The position numbers and the translations under genes are program-made. Shown here piece after piece: positions 35,113 to 43,729 of a stretch of 64,000 nucleotides of DNA. The DNA comes from Rhodospirillaceae bacterium (GTDB lineage Bacteria > Pseudomonadota > Alphaproteobacteria > UBA8366), in contig PAZH01000007.1 in NCBI GenBank assembly GCA_002716125.1, positions 28,540-92,539 on the forward strand, written 5' to 3'. The notes below the pieces were generated by a model. The model had not been told where the DNA came from. It did no database searches and was given only the letters and a program-made list of their open reading frames with translations. Within the stretch, counting starts at the first letter, position 1; the number at the start of each line of letters is the position of its first letter.

Positions 35113-36789
35113 ATGGCCTTTATGCCAGTCGAGAAATACAAACCGGCCGCGACAGTCGAACTGCGAGACCGAACTTGGCCCGATAAGACGATTACGAAAT
35201 GCCCGATCTGGTGCTCTGTCGACCTGCGGGACGGGAACCAGGCATTGATCGAGCCGATGGGCTCGGAGCGCAAGCTCAAGATGTTTAAGACGCTCTGCGA
35301 TATGGGCTTCAAGGAGATCGAAGTTGGGTTTCCGGCAGCGTCCGAAACAGATTTCGATTTTTGCCGTCAGATAATCGAAGAAGACCTGATCCCCGACGAC
35401 GTGGTGATCCAAGTCCTGACGCAGTCCCGCGACGAGTTGATTCGCCGTACGTTCGAAGCCATCGACGGCGCCCATACGGCGATTGTCCATCTGTACAACT
35501 CGACGTCGACGACACAGCGCCGGGTCGTCTTCAACCTCGACATGGACGGGGTGAAGAAAATCGCGACCGATGGCGCGGAGTTGATAAAGGAATTGGTACC
35601 GACGGTGCCGAATACGAAGATTATCCATCAGTATTCGCCCGAGAGTTATACGCAAACCGAACTGCCTTATGCGATGGAAGTCTGCGAGGCGGTGATGGAC
35701 ATCTGGCAGCCGACACCCGAGAACAAGACCATCATCAACCTGCCGGCGACGGTGGAAGTCGCGACGCCGAACGTCTACGCCGATGGTATCGAGTGGATGC
35801 ACCGCAACTTCTCGAAGCGCGAGAACGTCATCCTGTCGCTGCATCCGCACAATGACCGGGGCACAGGCGTCGCCGCGACGGAACTGGGCATCCTGGCTGG
35901 GGCCGACCGGGTCGAAGGCACGCTTTTCGGCAACGGCGAGCGCACCGGGAATGTAGACGTGATCACCTTGGCGATGAATATGGTGAGCCATGGGCTCGAC
36001 TCGCAATTGGATATGCGCAACATGCGCGAGCTGCGGGCGACGGCCGAGTACTGCAACCAGTTGCCGGTCCATCCCCGCCATCCCTATGCGGGCGATCTGG
36101 TTTTCACGGCCTTTTCCGGCAGCCATCAGGACGCCATCAACAAGGGCCTGAAGGCGATGGAAACGCAGAACAGCGAAGAATGGGATGTGCCCTACCTGCC
36201 GATCGATCCGGCGGATGTCGGGGCGAGCTACGAAGCGGTCATCCGGATTAACAGCCAATCCGGCAAGGGCGGCATTTCCTATATCATGGAAACCGAGTTC
36301 GGTGTTCAGATGCCGCGTGCCCTGCAGGTTGAGTTCTCCGGGGCTGTCCAGAAGATTTCAGATTCATCGGGTGAGGAGCAAACGCCGGAGGATATCTGGA
36401 AGGCGTTCGACCAAGAATACTTGAGTGCGAAAACACCCTACGAATTCGTTGAACATCAAACACGCGCCGACACGCATGCGTCGGAAAAGCGTTTGATGAC
36501 TGCGAAGGTCAAGAAAGACGGTGCCGAGGTCACGATCGAAGGGTCCGGCAACGGGCCGATCGATGCCTATGTCGATGCCCTCAAGCAGGACAGTGGCAAG
36601 GACATCAAGGTGTTCAGCTATTCCGAACACTCGGTCGGCGGCGGCTCGGACGCGACGGCCATTGCGTTTGTCGAAACCGAAGTCGACGGCAAACATCTCT
36701 ATGGCATCGGCCAGGATCCCAACATCGTCTCGGCATCGCTGATCGCGGTCACCTGCGCGGTCAACCGGGCCATCCGGAATGGCAATTAG
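35113..36789 (+). CDS. leuA: 2-isopropylmalate synthase, long form
   Basis: Condenses acetyl-CoA with 2-ketoisovalerate, the first committed step of leucine synthesis, and is normally inhibited by leucine. The catalytic TIM barrel (about residues 30-310) shows VDLRDGNQALIEPM and the zinc-binding HPHNDRGTGVAATELG. The C-terminal regulatory LeuA-dimer domain (about 425-550) includes GNGPIDAYVDAL and SVGGGSDATAIAFVE. The 558-residue length and sequence style match the long, Mycobacterium/yeast-like subclass rather than the 520-residue enteric LeuA. The ribosome site AGGAG precedes the ATG. Expression is probably controlled by the upstream leucine leader. Confidence 0.97.
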   Translation: MAFMPVEKYKPAATVELRDRTWPDKTITKCPIWCSVDLRDGNQALIEPMGSERKLKMFKTLCDMGFKEIEVGFPAASETDFDFCRQIIEEDLIPDDVVIQVLTQSRDELIRRTFEAIDGAHTAIVHLYNSTSTTQRRVVFNLDMDGVKKIATDGAELIKELVPTVPNTKIIHQYSPESYTQTELPYAMEVCEAVMDIWQPTPENKTIINLPATVEVATPNVYADGIEWMHRNFSKRENVILSLHPHNDRGTGVAATELGILAGADRVEGTLFGNGERTGNVDVITLAMNMVSHGLDSQLDMRNMRELRATAEYCNQLPVHPRHPYAGDLVFTAFSGSHQDAINKGLKAMETQNSEEWDVPYLPIDPADVGASYEAVIRINSQSGKGGISYIMETEFGVQMPRALQVEFSGAVQKISDSSGEEQTPEDIWKAFDQEYLSAKTPYEFVEHQTRADTHASEKRLMTAKVKKDGAEVTIEGSGNGPIDAYVDALKQDSGKDIKVFSYSEHSVGGGSDATAIAFVETEVDGKHLYGIGQDPNIVSASLIAVTCAVNRAIRNGN

Positions 36790-36808
36790 CATGAAGTCCT
36801 CACGCCAA

Positions 36809-36832
36809 CCCTCTCCCGTCAGCGGGAGAGGG
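36809..36832. repeat. GC-rich inverted repeat CCCTCTCCCG/CGGGAGAGGG after leuA
   Basis: A perfect ten-base inverted repeat with a four-base loop (TCAG), about 20 bases past the leuA stop. It is followed by the related sequence ACCCGCGGCGCGGGCGGGTGAGGG, which can fold too. Elements of the form CCCTCTCCC...GGGAGAGGG are common between proteobacterial genes. There is no T-tract, so an intrinsic terminator role is doubtful. Confidence 0.7.
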
Positions 36833-36868
36833 AAGGACCCGCGGCGCGGGCGGGTGAGGGAGCTCTAG

Positions 36869-37117
36869 ATGCAATCGTTCTTCGAGTTCACCGACCAATA
36901 TCCATGGGCGTTGCCGACGATCTTCGCCGTTATTTTATTGTTCGGTCTGTTCATGCGTCGTCGCGCCTTGGCCGCACGGGCGACACGCGGGCCCGAGAGC
37001 GGACATGTGACGGCCCGGGACTGGAACCGGGCCCGCATTCAATTTTTTATGACGCTTGCCTGCGTGTTTTTGCTGATCTTTATCTGGGTCATGCAAACAT
37101 ACTTTCCATCGAATTAG
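36869..37117 (+). CDS. Small two-helix membrane protein
   Basis: An 82-residue protein of no recognised family. Two hydrophobic helices are clear (about residues 12-30, WALPTIFAVILLFGLFM, and 57-77, FFMTLACVFLLIFIWVM), joined by a short basic loop (RRRALAARATRG). The topology would put both ends on the same side, probably outside by the positive-inside rule for the loop. The ATG at 36869 lacks a strong ribosome site. It sits between leuA and pmbA on the same strand and ends 63 bases before pmbA. The second, Phe-rich helix looks coding, so I accept it as real. Confidence 0.7.
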   Translation: MQSFFEFTDQYPWALPTIFAVILLFGLFMRRRALAARATRGPESGHVTARDWNRARIQFFMTLACVFLLIFIWVMQTYFPSN

Positions 37118-37180
37118 ACAGCGGCCTTCGGGGCAGGTACATCTGATTCGGCGGGGGGCGAGATCGAAGGGGGTAAGTCC

Positions 37181-38527
37181 ATGGCGGACGAGAGCGGTAG
37201 TATTGAACTTTTGAACGATTTGGTCGCGCGCGCCTTGAAGGCCGGCGCCGACGCGGCGGATGCAGTCGATATCAAGTCGATCGCACTCTCGCATGCACAA
37301 CGCCTTGGCGAAGTCGAAAAGGTCGAACGTGCCGAAAGTCGGGACCTTGGTCTTCGCGTATTTTTTGGCCAGAAACAGGCTGTCGCGTCTTCGACGGATC
37401 CCGGCGAAGATGCATTGGCCGAGTTGGTCGAACGCGCGATCTCCATGGCGAAAGCGGTGCCGGATGACGAGAACTGCGGTCTTGCCGACCCCGAACAGAT
37501 TTTAACAGCGGATGTGCCGGATCTCGATATCGCCGATTCGGAAGAGCCGTCGACCGAGGTCTTGGCGGAGCGCGCGAGCGAATGCGAAGCCGCCGCGCGG
37601 GGTGTTCTCGGCATTACCAATTCCGAAGGGGCGGAAGCATCTTGGTCGTCGTCTGACGTTTCTATTGCAGCTTCGAACGGCTTTACGGGCGCTTATCGGT
37701 CGACGGGTCATGGCTTTTGGGTGGCGGTTCTGGCGGGCGAAGGGACCGGTATGGAGCGCGACTACGAATCGACGAGTGCGACATACGCTGCGGATCTCGA
37801 TGCACCAAACTATGTTGGCCAAACGGCCGGCGAGCGGGCTGTGGCACGGCTTAACCCGCGAAAGGTCGAAACCCAGCAGGTCCCTGTCGTGTTCGCGCCG
37901 CGTGTTTCGAACGGCTTGGTGCGTCACTTGGCTGGCGCTGTGAACGGCAGCGCGATCGCTCGGGGTACGAGTTTCCTCAAAGACAGTATGGGGGAACGTG
38001 TTTTCCCTGAAGGTATTCACATCATCGACGACCCGCATCGAAAGCGGGGTCATCGCTCGAAACCCTTCGACGCCGAAGGCTTGCCGAATGGTGCGATGCA
38101 TCTGGTGGAAGACGGCGTGCTAGAAAACTGGGTGCTGGACCTTTCGACCGCGCGCAAGCTGGGACTGGAGAGTAACGGCCGGGCCTCGCGCGGCACGTCT
38201 TCACCGCCTTCGCCGAGCACGACGAATCTTTACATGACGGCTGGTAAGGTCTCGCCCGCCGATTTGATCGTCGATATCACCGAGGGTTTCTACGTCACGG
38301 AGCTGATGGGTTTTGGGGTGAATAACGTCACCGGCGACTACAGCCGAGGGGCCACCGGGTTTTGGATCGAAAGCGGTTCCATCGCCTACCCGGTCAGCGA
38401 GGTAACGATTGCCGGAAACCTCAAAGACATGTTCATGAATATGACGGCCGCGGACGACCTTCGGTTCAAATACGGCACCGACGCGCCGACCATACGCATC
38501 GAAGGCATGACGGTCGCGGGAAATTAG
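37181..38527 (+). CDS. pmbA: TldD/PmbA (TldE)-family protein, PmbA type
   Basis: The PmbA/TldE subunit of the TldD-TldE heterodimeric metalloprotease, known for microcin B17 maturation and degradation of the CcdA antitoxin. It lacks the HExxxH zinc motif of TldD, as expected for the non-catalytic partner. Family features seen are ESRDLGLRVFFG, the middle SSSDVSIAASNGFTG, and a C-terminal GFGVNNVTGDYSRGATGFWIESG plus AGNLKDMF. The 448-residue length is normal. A GGGGG ribosome site lies just upstream. TldD itself is not in the window. The stop is six bases before the maleylacetate-reductase gene, so the two are probably co-transcribed. Confidence 0.93.
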   Translation: MADESGSIELLNDLVARALKAGADAADAVDIKSIALSHAQRLGEVEKVERAESRDLGLRVFFGQKQAVASSTDPGEDALAELVERAISMAKAVPDDENCGLADPEQILTADVPDLDIADSEEPSTEVLAERASECEAAARGVLGITNSEGAEASWSSSDVSIAASNGFTGAYRSTGHGFWVAVLAGEGTGMERDYESTSATYAADLDAPNYVGQTAGERAVARLNPRKVETQQVPVVFAPRVSNGLVRHLAGAVNGSAIARGTSFLKDSMGERVFPEGIHIIDDPHRKRGHRSKPFDAEGLPNGAMHLVEDGVLENWVLDLSTARKLGLESNGRASRGTSSPPSPSTTNLYMTAGKVSPADLIVDITEGFYVTELMGFGVNNVTGDYSRGATGFWIESGSIAYPVSEVTIAGNLKDMFMNMTAADDLRFKYGTDAPTIRIEGMTVAGN

Positions 38528-38533
38528 CCGCAG

Positions 38534-39604
38534 ATGGTTGAGCCTTTTGTTTACACGTCACAGCCGAGCCGGATCGTTTTCGGTGCCGGTACGTTAGCGC
38601 AACTTGCGGACGAGGTGACGGCTTTGGGGGGCGAACGCGTGCTGTTCTGTTGCACCCCGGGCCGCAAGTCGGAGGTTGAGGAGATCGCGGCGGGCTTTCA
38701 AGATCGCTTAGCCGGCATCTGCGATATCGCCAAACTATACGTGCCTGTCGAAATAGTGGCGGAAGGTGTGGAGATTGCCCGTGCCGCCAAGGCCGATTGT
38801 CTTGTCTCCTATGGCGGCGGCACGGCCGTTGGTCTTGCCAAGGGGATCGCGCTCGAGCTCGATATCCCGATTGTCGCCGTCATCACTGCGTATTCCGGCT
38901 CGGAGACGACGTCGATGCAAGGGATGCTGGATGGCGGGGCCAAGAAGATGTTCAAGTCGCCCCGTATGCTGCCGAAGACGGTCATCTACGATCCGGACCT
39001 GACGGCTGGCGTGCCGCTGAATGTTCTCGTGCCGAGCGGCGTGAATGCGATGGCCCATGCGGTCGAAGCTTTTTATGCGGAAGGTGCCAATCCCGTCTCT
39101 TCGATCATTGCGGAAGAGGGATTGCGGGCGATGGCAACGGCGTTGCCGCGTCTCGCCGACGATCCTTCGAACATGGAAGCGCGGGCAGATGGTCTCTATG
39201 GCGCATGGCTTTGCGCCGTCCCCTTGGTGACGACGGGTGTCGCATTGCACCATAAGGCGGCGCATGTCGTCGGTGGCGGCTGGGACCTGCCGCACGCCGA
39301 TACGCATACGATTATCTTACCGCATGCGACGGCCTATAACCGCGATGCCGCGCCCGAGGCAATGCAGCGGATCGCACGTGCATTGGGGGCTGACGACGAT
39401 GCGCCGGGGGCGATTTTCGACCTCTTGAAACGGAGCGGCGCACCAACCGCGCTGAGGGACCTCGGTATGCCCGAAGAAGGGATCGCGAAAGCCGCGGATC
39501 TGATTGCATCCGCGCCCTATTTCAATCCGAGGCCGGTCGAACGCGCGCCTGTCCTCGCTATGTTAGAGGACGCCTGGCACGGCCGCCGTCCGGGAGCAGG
39601 TTAG
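38534..39604 (+). CDS. Maleylacetate reductase-like Fe-type alcohol dehydrogenase
   Basis: A group III (iron-type) dehydrogenase of 356 residues. The N-terminal Rossmann part is followed by YGGGTAVGLAKGIAL and VITAYSGSETTSMQG, which match maleylacetate reductases, and the metal-binding helices VNAMAHAVEAFYA and HHKAAHVVGGGWDLPHADTH. Maleylacetate reductases convert maleylacetate to 3-oxoadipate in hydroxyquinol and resorcinol pathways; this is likely but the substrate is not proven, as no ring-cleavage dioxygenase is adjacent. It has tight spacing with pmbA upstream and the dehydrogenase gene three bases downstream. Confidence 0.88.
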   Translation: MVEPFVYTSQPSRIVFGAGTLAQLADEVTALGGERVLFCCTPGRKSEVEEIAAGFQDRLAGICDIAKLYVPVEIVAEGVEIARAAKADCLVSYGGGTAVGLAKGIALELDIPIVAVITAYSGSETTSMQGMLDGGAKKMFKSPRMLPKTVIYDPDLTAGVPLNVLVPSGVNAMAHAVEAFYAEGANPVSSIIAEEGLRAMATALPRLADDPSNMEARADGLYGAWLCAVPLVTTGVALHHKAAHVVGGGWDLPHADTHTIILPHATAYNRDAAPEAMQRIARALGADDDAPGAIFDLLKRSGAPTALRDLGMPEEGIAKAADLIASAPYFNPRPVERAPVLAMLEDAWHGRRPGAG

Positions 39605-39607
39605 ACG

Positions 39608-40693
39608 ATGAGCGACAATGCCTTTCGAATTGCGGTTCTTCCCGGGGACGGGATCGGCGTGGAGGTCACGGATGCCTGCCTGGTCGTCCTCTCGAAACTT
39701 GAAGAGAAAACTAAGGCTTTCGCGCTGTCGACGGAAACGCTTCCGGCGGGCGCTTTTTGCTACAAGGAACACGGTAGCGACTTACCCGAAGAGACGCTGC
39801 GCAAATCTGACGAAGCGGATGCAATCCTGCTCGGCGCTTGTGGTTGGCCGGGAATCCGGAAGGATGACGGCACGGAGATCGCGCCGCAGATCGAGCTGCG
39901 GGAACATTTCGACCTGATCTCCGGCGTGCGGCCGATCCGGGCCATTCCGGGTGTCCCTTTGCCGCTGTCTGATCCACGGGCGAAAGACATTGATCTCGTC
40001 ATCGTGCGCGAGTCCACCGAAGGTCTCTTTAAAGGGCGCGAGAACGGCGAAATTATCGAGGACCGGGAGGCGCGCGATACGCAAATTATCACGCGGCCGA
40101 CGTCAGAACGCTTGTTTCGGTTTTCATTTGAACTCGCCCGGGCGCGTAAAGAGCGCGGCAAGCCGGGAAGCGTGACTTGTATCGACAAAGCCAATGTTTT
40201 GGCATCGATGGCGTTCTTCCGGAAGATCTTCGATGAGATCGCCGCGGAATTCCCCGATTGTGAAGCGGATCATCATTACGTCGACGCGACGGCGCTCGAT
40301 CTTGTGCGAAAACCGTGGGCGTTTGACGTGATGCCGACCGAGAACATGTACGGCGATATCATCTCCGATCTGGCCGCAGGACTTATCGGAGGCATGGGAT
40401 TCGCACCCTCGGCGGATGTCGGTGATGGGCACGCGGTGTTTCAGCCCTCGCATGGAACGGCGCCGGACATTGCTGGACAGGGCAAAGCGAATCCGACGGC
40501 AATGTTTCTCTCGGCCGCGATGATGTTGGATTGGCTCGGCCGCCGCCATAACGAGCCCGATTGCGTCGAAGCGGGGATGTTATTGGAAAAAGCCGTGGAT
40601 GATGCGTTCGCCGGCGGTGCGCTGCGGACGGCGGATTTCGGCGGGCCGGACGGCACGGCTGAAGTGACGAACGCCGTACTCGCCCAGCTTTGA
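39608..40693 (+). CDS. Isocitrate/isopropylmalate dehydrogenase-family protein
   Basis: A beta-decarboxylating dehydrogenase of 361 residues in the LeuB/tartrate dehydrogenase clade. Nucleotide and substrate residues are visible in LPGDGIGVEV, GVRPIRAIPGVP, VIVRESTEGLFKGREN, YVDATALDLV, NMYGDIISDLAAGLIGGMGFAP and PSHGTAPDIAGQGKANP. It probably oxidises a 2-hydroxy-diacid (for example tartrate, isopropylmalate-like or isocitrate-like) with NAD(P). The ESTEGLFKGREN loop differs from true LeuB. It directly follows the maleylacetate reductase-like gene (three-base gap) and is convergent with the second sulfotransferase gene. Confidence 0.88.
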   Translation: MSDNAFRIAVLPGDGIGVEVTDACLVVLSKLEEKTKAFALSTETLPAGAFCYKEHGSDLPEETLRKSDEADAILLGACGWPGIRKDDGTEIAPQIELREHFDLISGVRPIRAIPGVPLPLSDPRAKDIDLVIVRESTEGLFKGRENGEIIEDREARDTQIITRPTSERLFRFSFELARARKERGKPGSVTCIDKANVLASMAFFRKIFDEIAAEFPDCEADHHYVDATALDLVRKPWAFDVMPTENMYGDIISDLAAGLIGGMGFAPSADVGDGHAVFQPSHGTAPDIAGQGKANPTAMFLSAAMMLDWLGRRHNEPDCVEAGMLLEKAVDDAFAGGALRTADFGGPDGTAEVTNAVLAQL

Positions 40694-40710
40694 TTCGACA
40701 ATTCTGAATA

Positions 40711-41472
40711 TCAGTGTGGACGGAATAGATTGGCGGTGAGGCGGTCGATCGAGTCGTAGCGTTCGACGGCGCGGTTAAAGGTCACCTGAAAATGCCGTCC
40801 GACATCCAGCAGCATTGGCGTTTTAGGGTTGTGGCGGCGAAAGGCTTCGCTGCAAATCAGTTTCACCATGTATTGCGGGCCGACGTCCGATATGTCGGAT
40901 ACCCAATCGACGTCGCGGCTGGCGGAAAGCAAACGAATGAGGAGACTGTCGAAGGCGTCCCCGATATTGTCGTGTGGAAACGGAAGACTTGGTTCGCGAA
41001 TCTCGAGAAACGGACAAAGTGTTTCCCAACCGTCGCCATCGCAGATGTAGAATTCGAGGTAGTCGGAGGTACGATCCGCAAAATATGCGCGGGCTTCTGC
41101 GGTGTGGCGTTCCCATGTCTCCGAAAATATCTCTCGGTCGAAGGCGCGGGACCGGTAAAGCACATCGTGTAACCCGCTCAGTTCCGGCGATTCATCAAAA
41201 TAGGATTGATGCCGCTCCCAGTGCTTACGGCAGGACTCGAGCCAGTCGTCCTTGTCGCGCAGTGTCAGTATGAATTTGCTTTTCGGGAAGGCCCGATCGA
41301 GGTTCGGGTAAGCGGCCGCGATCGGCGAATCGGCGGATGCCTGATGGTCGAGAATCGCATTGATATCTTTGGGATGATGAACAGCCGAAATGCCCAACAT
41401 ACGCAGTGCATTGATCAAGCTACTGGTGCCGGTGCGGCTCAGTCCTATGCCGAAAATTTTCTTTTTCATCAT
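40711..41472 (-). CDS. Sulfotransferase family protein
   Basis: A 253-residue P-loop protein starting with the phosphosulfate-binding loop IFGIGLSRTGTSSLINAL (residues 5-22) and with ILTLRDKDDWLESCRKHW as the 3'-phosphate-binding segment. This is the SRTGTSSL branch of sulfotransferases, distinct from the YPKSGRTW enzyme at 21.7 kb. The acceptor cannot be inferred. The ATG at 41472 is followed at once by the first beta strand. Convergent with the isopropylmalate-dehydrogenase-like gene and divergent from hydantoinase A. Confidence 0.82.
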   Translation of the reverse strand: MMKKKIFGIGLSRTGTSSLINALRMLGISAVHHPKDINAILDHQASADSPIAAAYPNLDRAFPKSKFILTLRDKDDWLESCRKHWERHQSYFDESPELSGLHDVLYRSRAFDREIFSETWERHTAEARAYFADRTSDYLEFYICDGDGWETLCPFLEIREPSLPFPHDNIGDAFDSLLIRLLSASRDVDWVSDISDVGPQYMVKLICSEAFRRHNPKTPMLLDVGRHFQVTFNRAVERYDSIDRLTANLFRPH

Positions 41473-41638
41473 CTTCCGGAATTCTTCCGTCGGATCAATG
41501 GGTTGACACTAACAGGAATCTCGCGGCGAAAGCCAGTGCATTTTAATCGAGGGAAAATGGCCGCCGGTGACCGATGTCTCCTTGACCGGGCGGGCTTTGA
41601 GGTCAACTGGATAGTTTGGTTCACGACGGAGCTTCAGG

Positions 41639-43726
41639 ATGGCTTGGCGGATCGGGGTCGATATTGGCGGTACGTTTACGGATTTTGCGCTACTGGACGC
41701 GAACGGCCGGAAGCTCGCCATCCATAAACAGCTGACCACGCCATCCGATCCGTCCCGGGCTGTCATCGAGGGGGTTGGCGCGATCCTGGCGGCCAATAAT
41801 GTCGCCATCGAAGATGTTGCCGATATCGCGCACGGGACGACGCTGGTTACCAATGCGGTGATCGAGCGCCGGGGCGCGCGCACCGGCATGCTCGTGACCG
41901 AAGGGTTCGGCGACATCATGGATACGGGGTTGGAACAGCGCTACGACCTGTTCGACCTCCGGGTGAAGTATCCGGACCCGATCGTACCGCGCCCGCTGCG
42001 CCGCGGCGTTTCAGAGCGAATTCATTATGACGGGCGAATTGAAACGACCGTCGATCTCGATGACGCGCACAAGGCGATCCAAGCGCTGGTGAAAGAACAA
42101 GAGATTGAGGCGCTCGCAATCTGCTTCCTGCACAGTTATGTCGACCCGTCTCATGAACGCGCTGTCGCCGAAATCGCGGCCGAAGCGTTTCCGGCGCTTT
42201 ATGTATCGGCCTCGGCCGATGTTTATCCGAACATGCGTGAATACGAGCGTTGGACGACGACGGCGATCAACGCCTATGCACGCCCGATGGCGGACCGCTA
42301 TCTGCAACGTTTGGAGACGGGCTTGGCGGATCTCGGTTTCCGCGGTCGGCTCTATATCATGACGTCGAGCGGTGGCATGTTGGCGCCGGAGACGGCACGC
42401 CGGTTCCCGGTGCGGCTTCTCGAATCGGGTCCCGCCGCTGGCATGCTGATGGCAGCGGTCCAAGGGCGGGCGTCGAATCTACCGGATGTTCTTTCCTTCG
42501 ATCTTGGCGGCACAACGGCGAAGGGTGCCTTGGTGCGGAAATTCGCTCCGTTGAAGACCGAACAGATGGAGGTCGCGCGGATGCACGAGTTCCGCAAAGG
42601 CAGCGGCCTGCCGTTGCGCATTCCGGTTCTCGACATGATTGAGATCGGCTCCGGCGGCGGTTCGCTTGCGGCGGTCGATGAGCGGGGGCTGCTCAAGGTC
42701 GGGCCGCGAAGTGCGGGTGCGGACCCGGGGCCGGCGTGCTATGGCGCCGGCGGCGAAAACGCGGCGCTGAGCGATGCTAATCTTGTGCTTGGTTATCTCG
42801 ATCCGGACTTCTTTTTGGGCGGTGAAATGCGCTTGGATAAGTCGGCCGCCGAAACGGCGATACAGGCGAAAGTTGCCGCACCGCTGAAGTTGTCGGTGGA
42901 GCGTGCCGCCTGGGGAATCCACGATACGGCCAGCGAAGATATTGCACGCGCTTTTCGTATCCATGCGGCGGAGCGCGGGTTCGATTATCGGTCCGCAAGC
43001 ATGGTGGCGTTCGGTGGATCGGGGCCGTTGCATGCGATGCCGGTGGCGGAGAAATTGAAGATACCGCGTGTCGTCTTTCCGATCGGCGCGGGCGTCTACT
43101 CCGCCCTCGGACTGCTCGCGAGTCCACTTGCGTTTGAATTGGCGCGATCTCGCCGTGTGGTGGCGGATGATATCGACGGTGCAGAATTTAGGCAAATGTT
43201 TGAACCATTGGAGCAAGATTGCTCGGCCTTCTTGCACGAAGCGGGCGTTTCCGAACGCGATATCTCGATATCGCGCCAGATCGATATTCGATATTTCGGT
43301 CAGACTCATGAGATCGAGGTGACGTTACCGGACGGCGACCCTTCGGATGCCTTTAGCCGGCTTCGAACCTTGTTCGAAACACGCTACGCGGAGGTCTATA
43401 CTTTCGCGACCTTGGGAGCGCCGCTCGAAATCATCAACTGGAAGGTCTCTGCGACGGGACCCGACCCCGGGATGGAAACCGGTTACGCCCTCGACGCCGA
43501 CGCGCGGGACAATAGGACGGACGCCCTCAAGGGGACACGCGATGTATATTTTGCGCCAGAGGGTTATCGGGAGACGCCTATCTATGACCGCTACTTGCTA
43601 TCGCCAGGGACGCAAATACCGGGTCCGGCGTTAATCGAAGAACGCGAATCAACCTGCCTCATCACGCCCGGCTACCGTGCACACGTTGACGACGCGTTCA
43701 ATATTGTCGCGGAATTGGAGGCGTAG
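41639..43726 (+). CDS. Hydantoinase/oxoprolinase subunit A
   Basis: The ATP-binding subunit of a HyuA/HyuB-type enzyme, which uses ATP to open a lactam (N-methylhydantoin, 5-oxoproline) or, in relatives, to carboxylate acetone or acetophenone. The actin-like ATPase motifs are WRIGVDIGGTFTDFAL at the N-terminus, SFDLGGTTAKGAL in the middle, GSGGGSLAAVDERG, and FGGSGPLHAMPVAEKL. At 695 residues it is full length. It forms a run with subunit B (four bases later) and an M28 peptidase. The substrate is not deducible from sequence. Confidence 0.92.
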   Translation: MAWRIGVDIGGTFTDFALLDANGRKLAIHKQLTTPSDPSRAVIEGVGAILAANNVAIEDVADIAHGTTLVTNAVIERRGARTGMLVTEGFGDIMDTGLEQRYDLFDLRVKYPDPIVPRPLRRGVSERIHYDGRIETTVDLDDAHKAIQALVKEQEIEALAICFLHSYVDPSHERAVAEIAAEAFPALYVSASADVYPNMREYERWTTTAINAYARPMADRYLQRLETGLADLGFRGRLYIMTSSGGMLAPETARRFPVRLLESGPAAGMLMAAVQGRASNLPDVLSFDLGGTTAKGALVRKFAPLKTEQMEVARMHEFRKGSGLPLRIPVLDMIEIGSGGGSLAAVDERGLLKVGPRSAGADPGPACYGAGGENAALSDANLVLGYLDPDFFLGGEMRLDKSAAETAIQAKVAAPLKLSVERAAWGIHDTASEDIARAFRIHAAERGFDYRSASMVAFGGSGPLHAMPVAEKLKIPRVVFPIGAGVYSALGLLASPLAFELARSRRVVADDIDGAEFRQMFEPLEQDCSAFLHEAGVSERDISISRQIDIRYFGQTHEIEVTLPDGDPSDAFSRLRTLFETRYAEVYTFATLGAPLEIINWKVSATGPDPGMETGYALDADARDNRTDALKGTRDVYFAPEGYRETPIYDRYLLSPGTQIPGPALIEERESTCLITPGYRAHVDDAFNIVAELEA

Positions 43727-43729
43727 GCG

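Noticed and set aside
35098-36258. 386-residue minus-strand ORF opposite leuA
   Set aside because: Antisense of a well-supported leuA; no motif, and it would run into the leuA ribosome site.
36809-36868. Rho-independent terminator for leuA
   Set aside because: The stem is perfect but no T-tract follows on either strand; treated as an intergenic repeat.
42479-43309. 276-residue minus-strand ORF opposite hydantoinase A
   Set aside because: Composition follows the antisense of a conserved gene; no independent start signal or domain.
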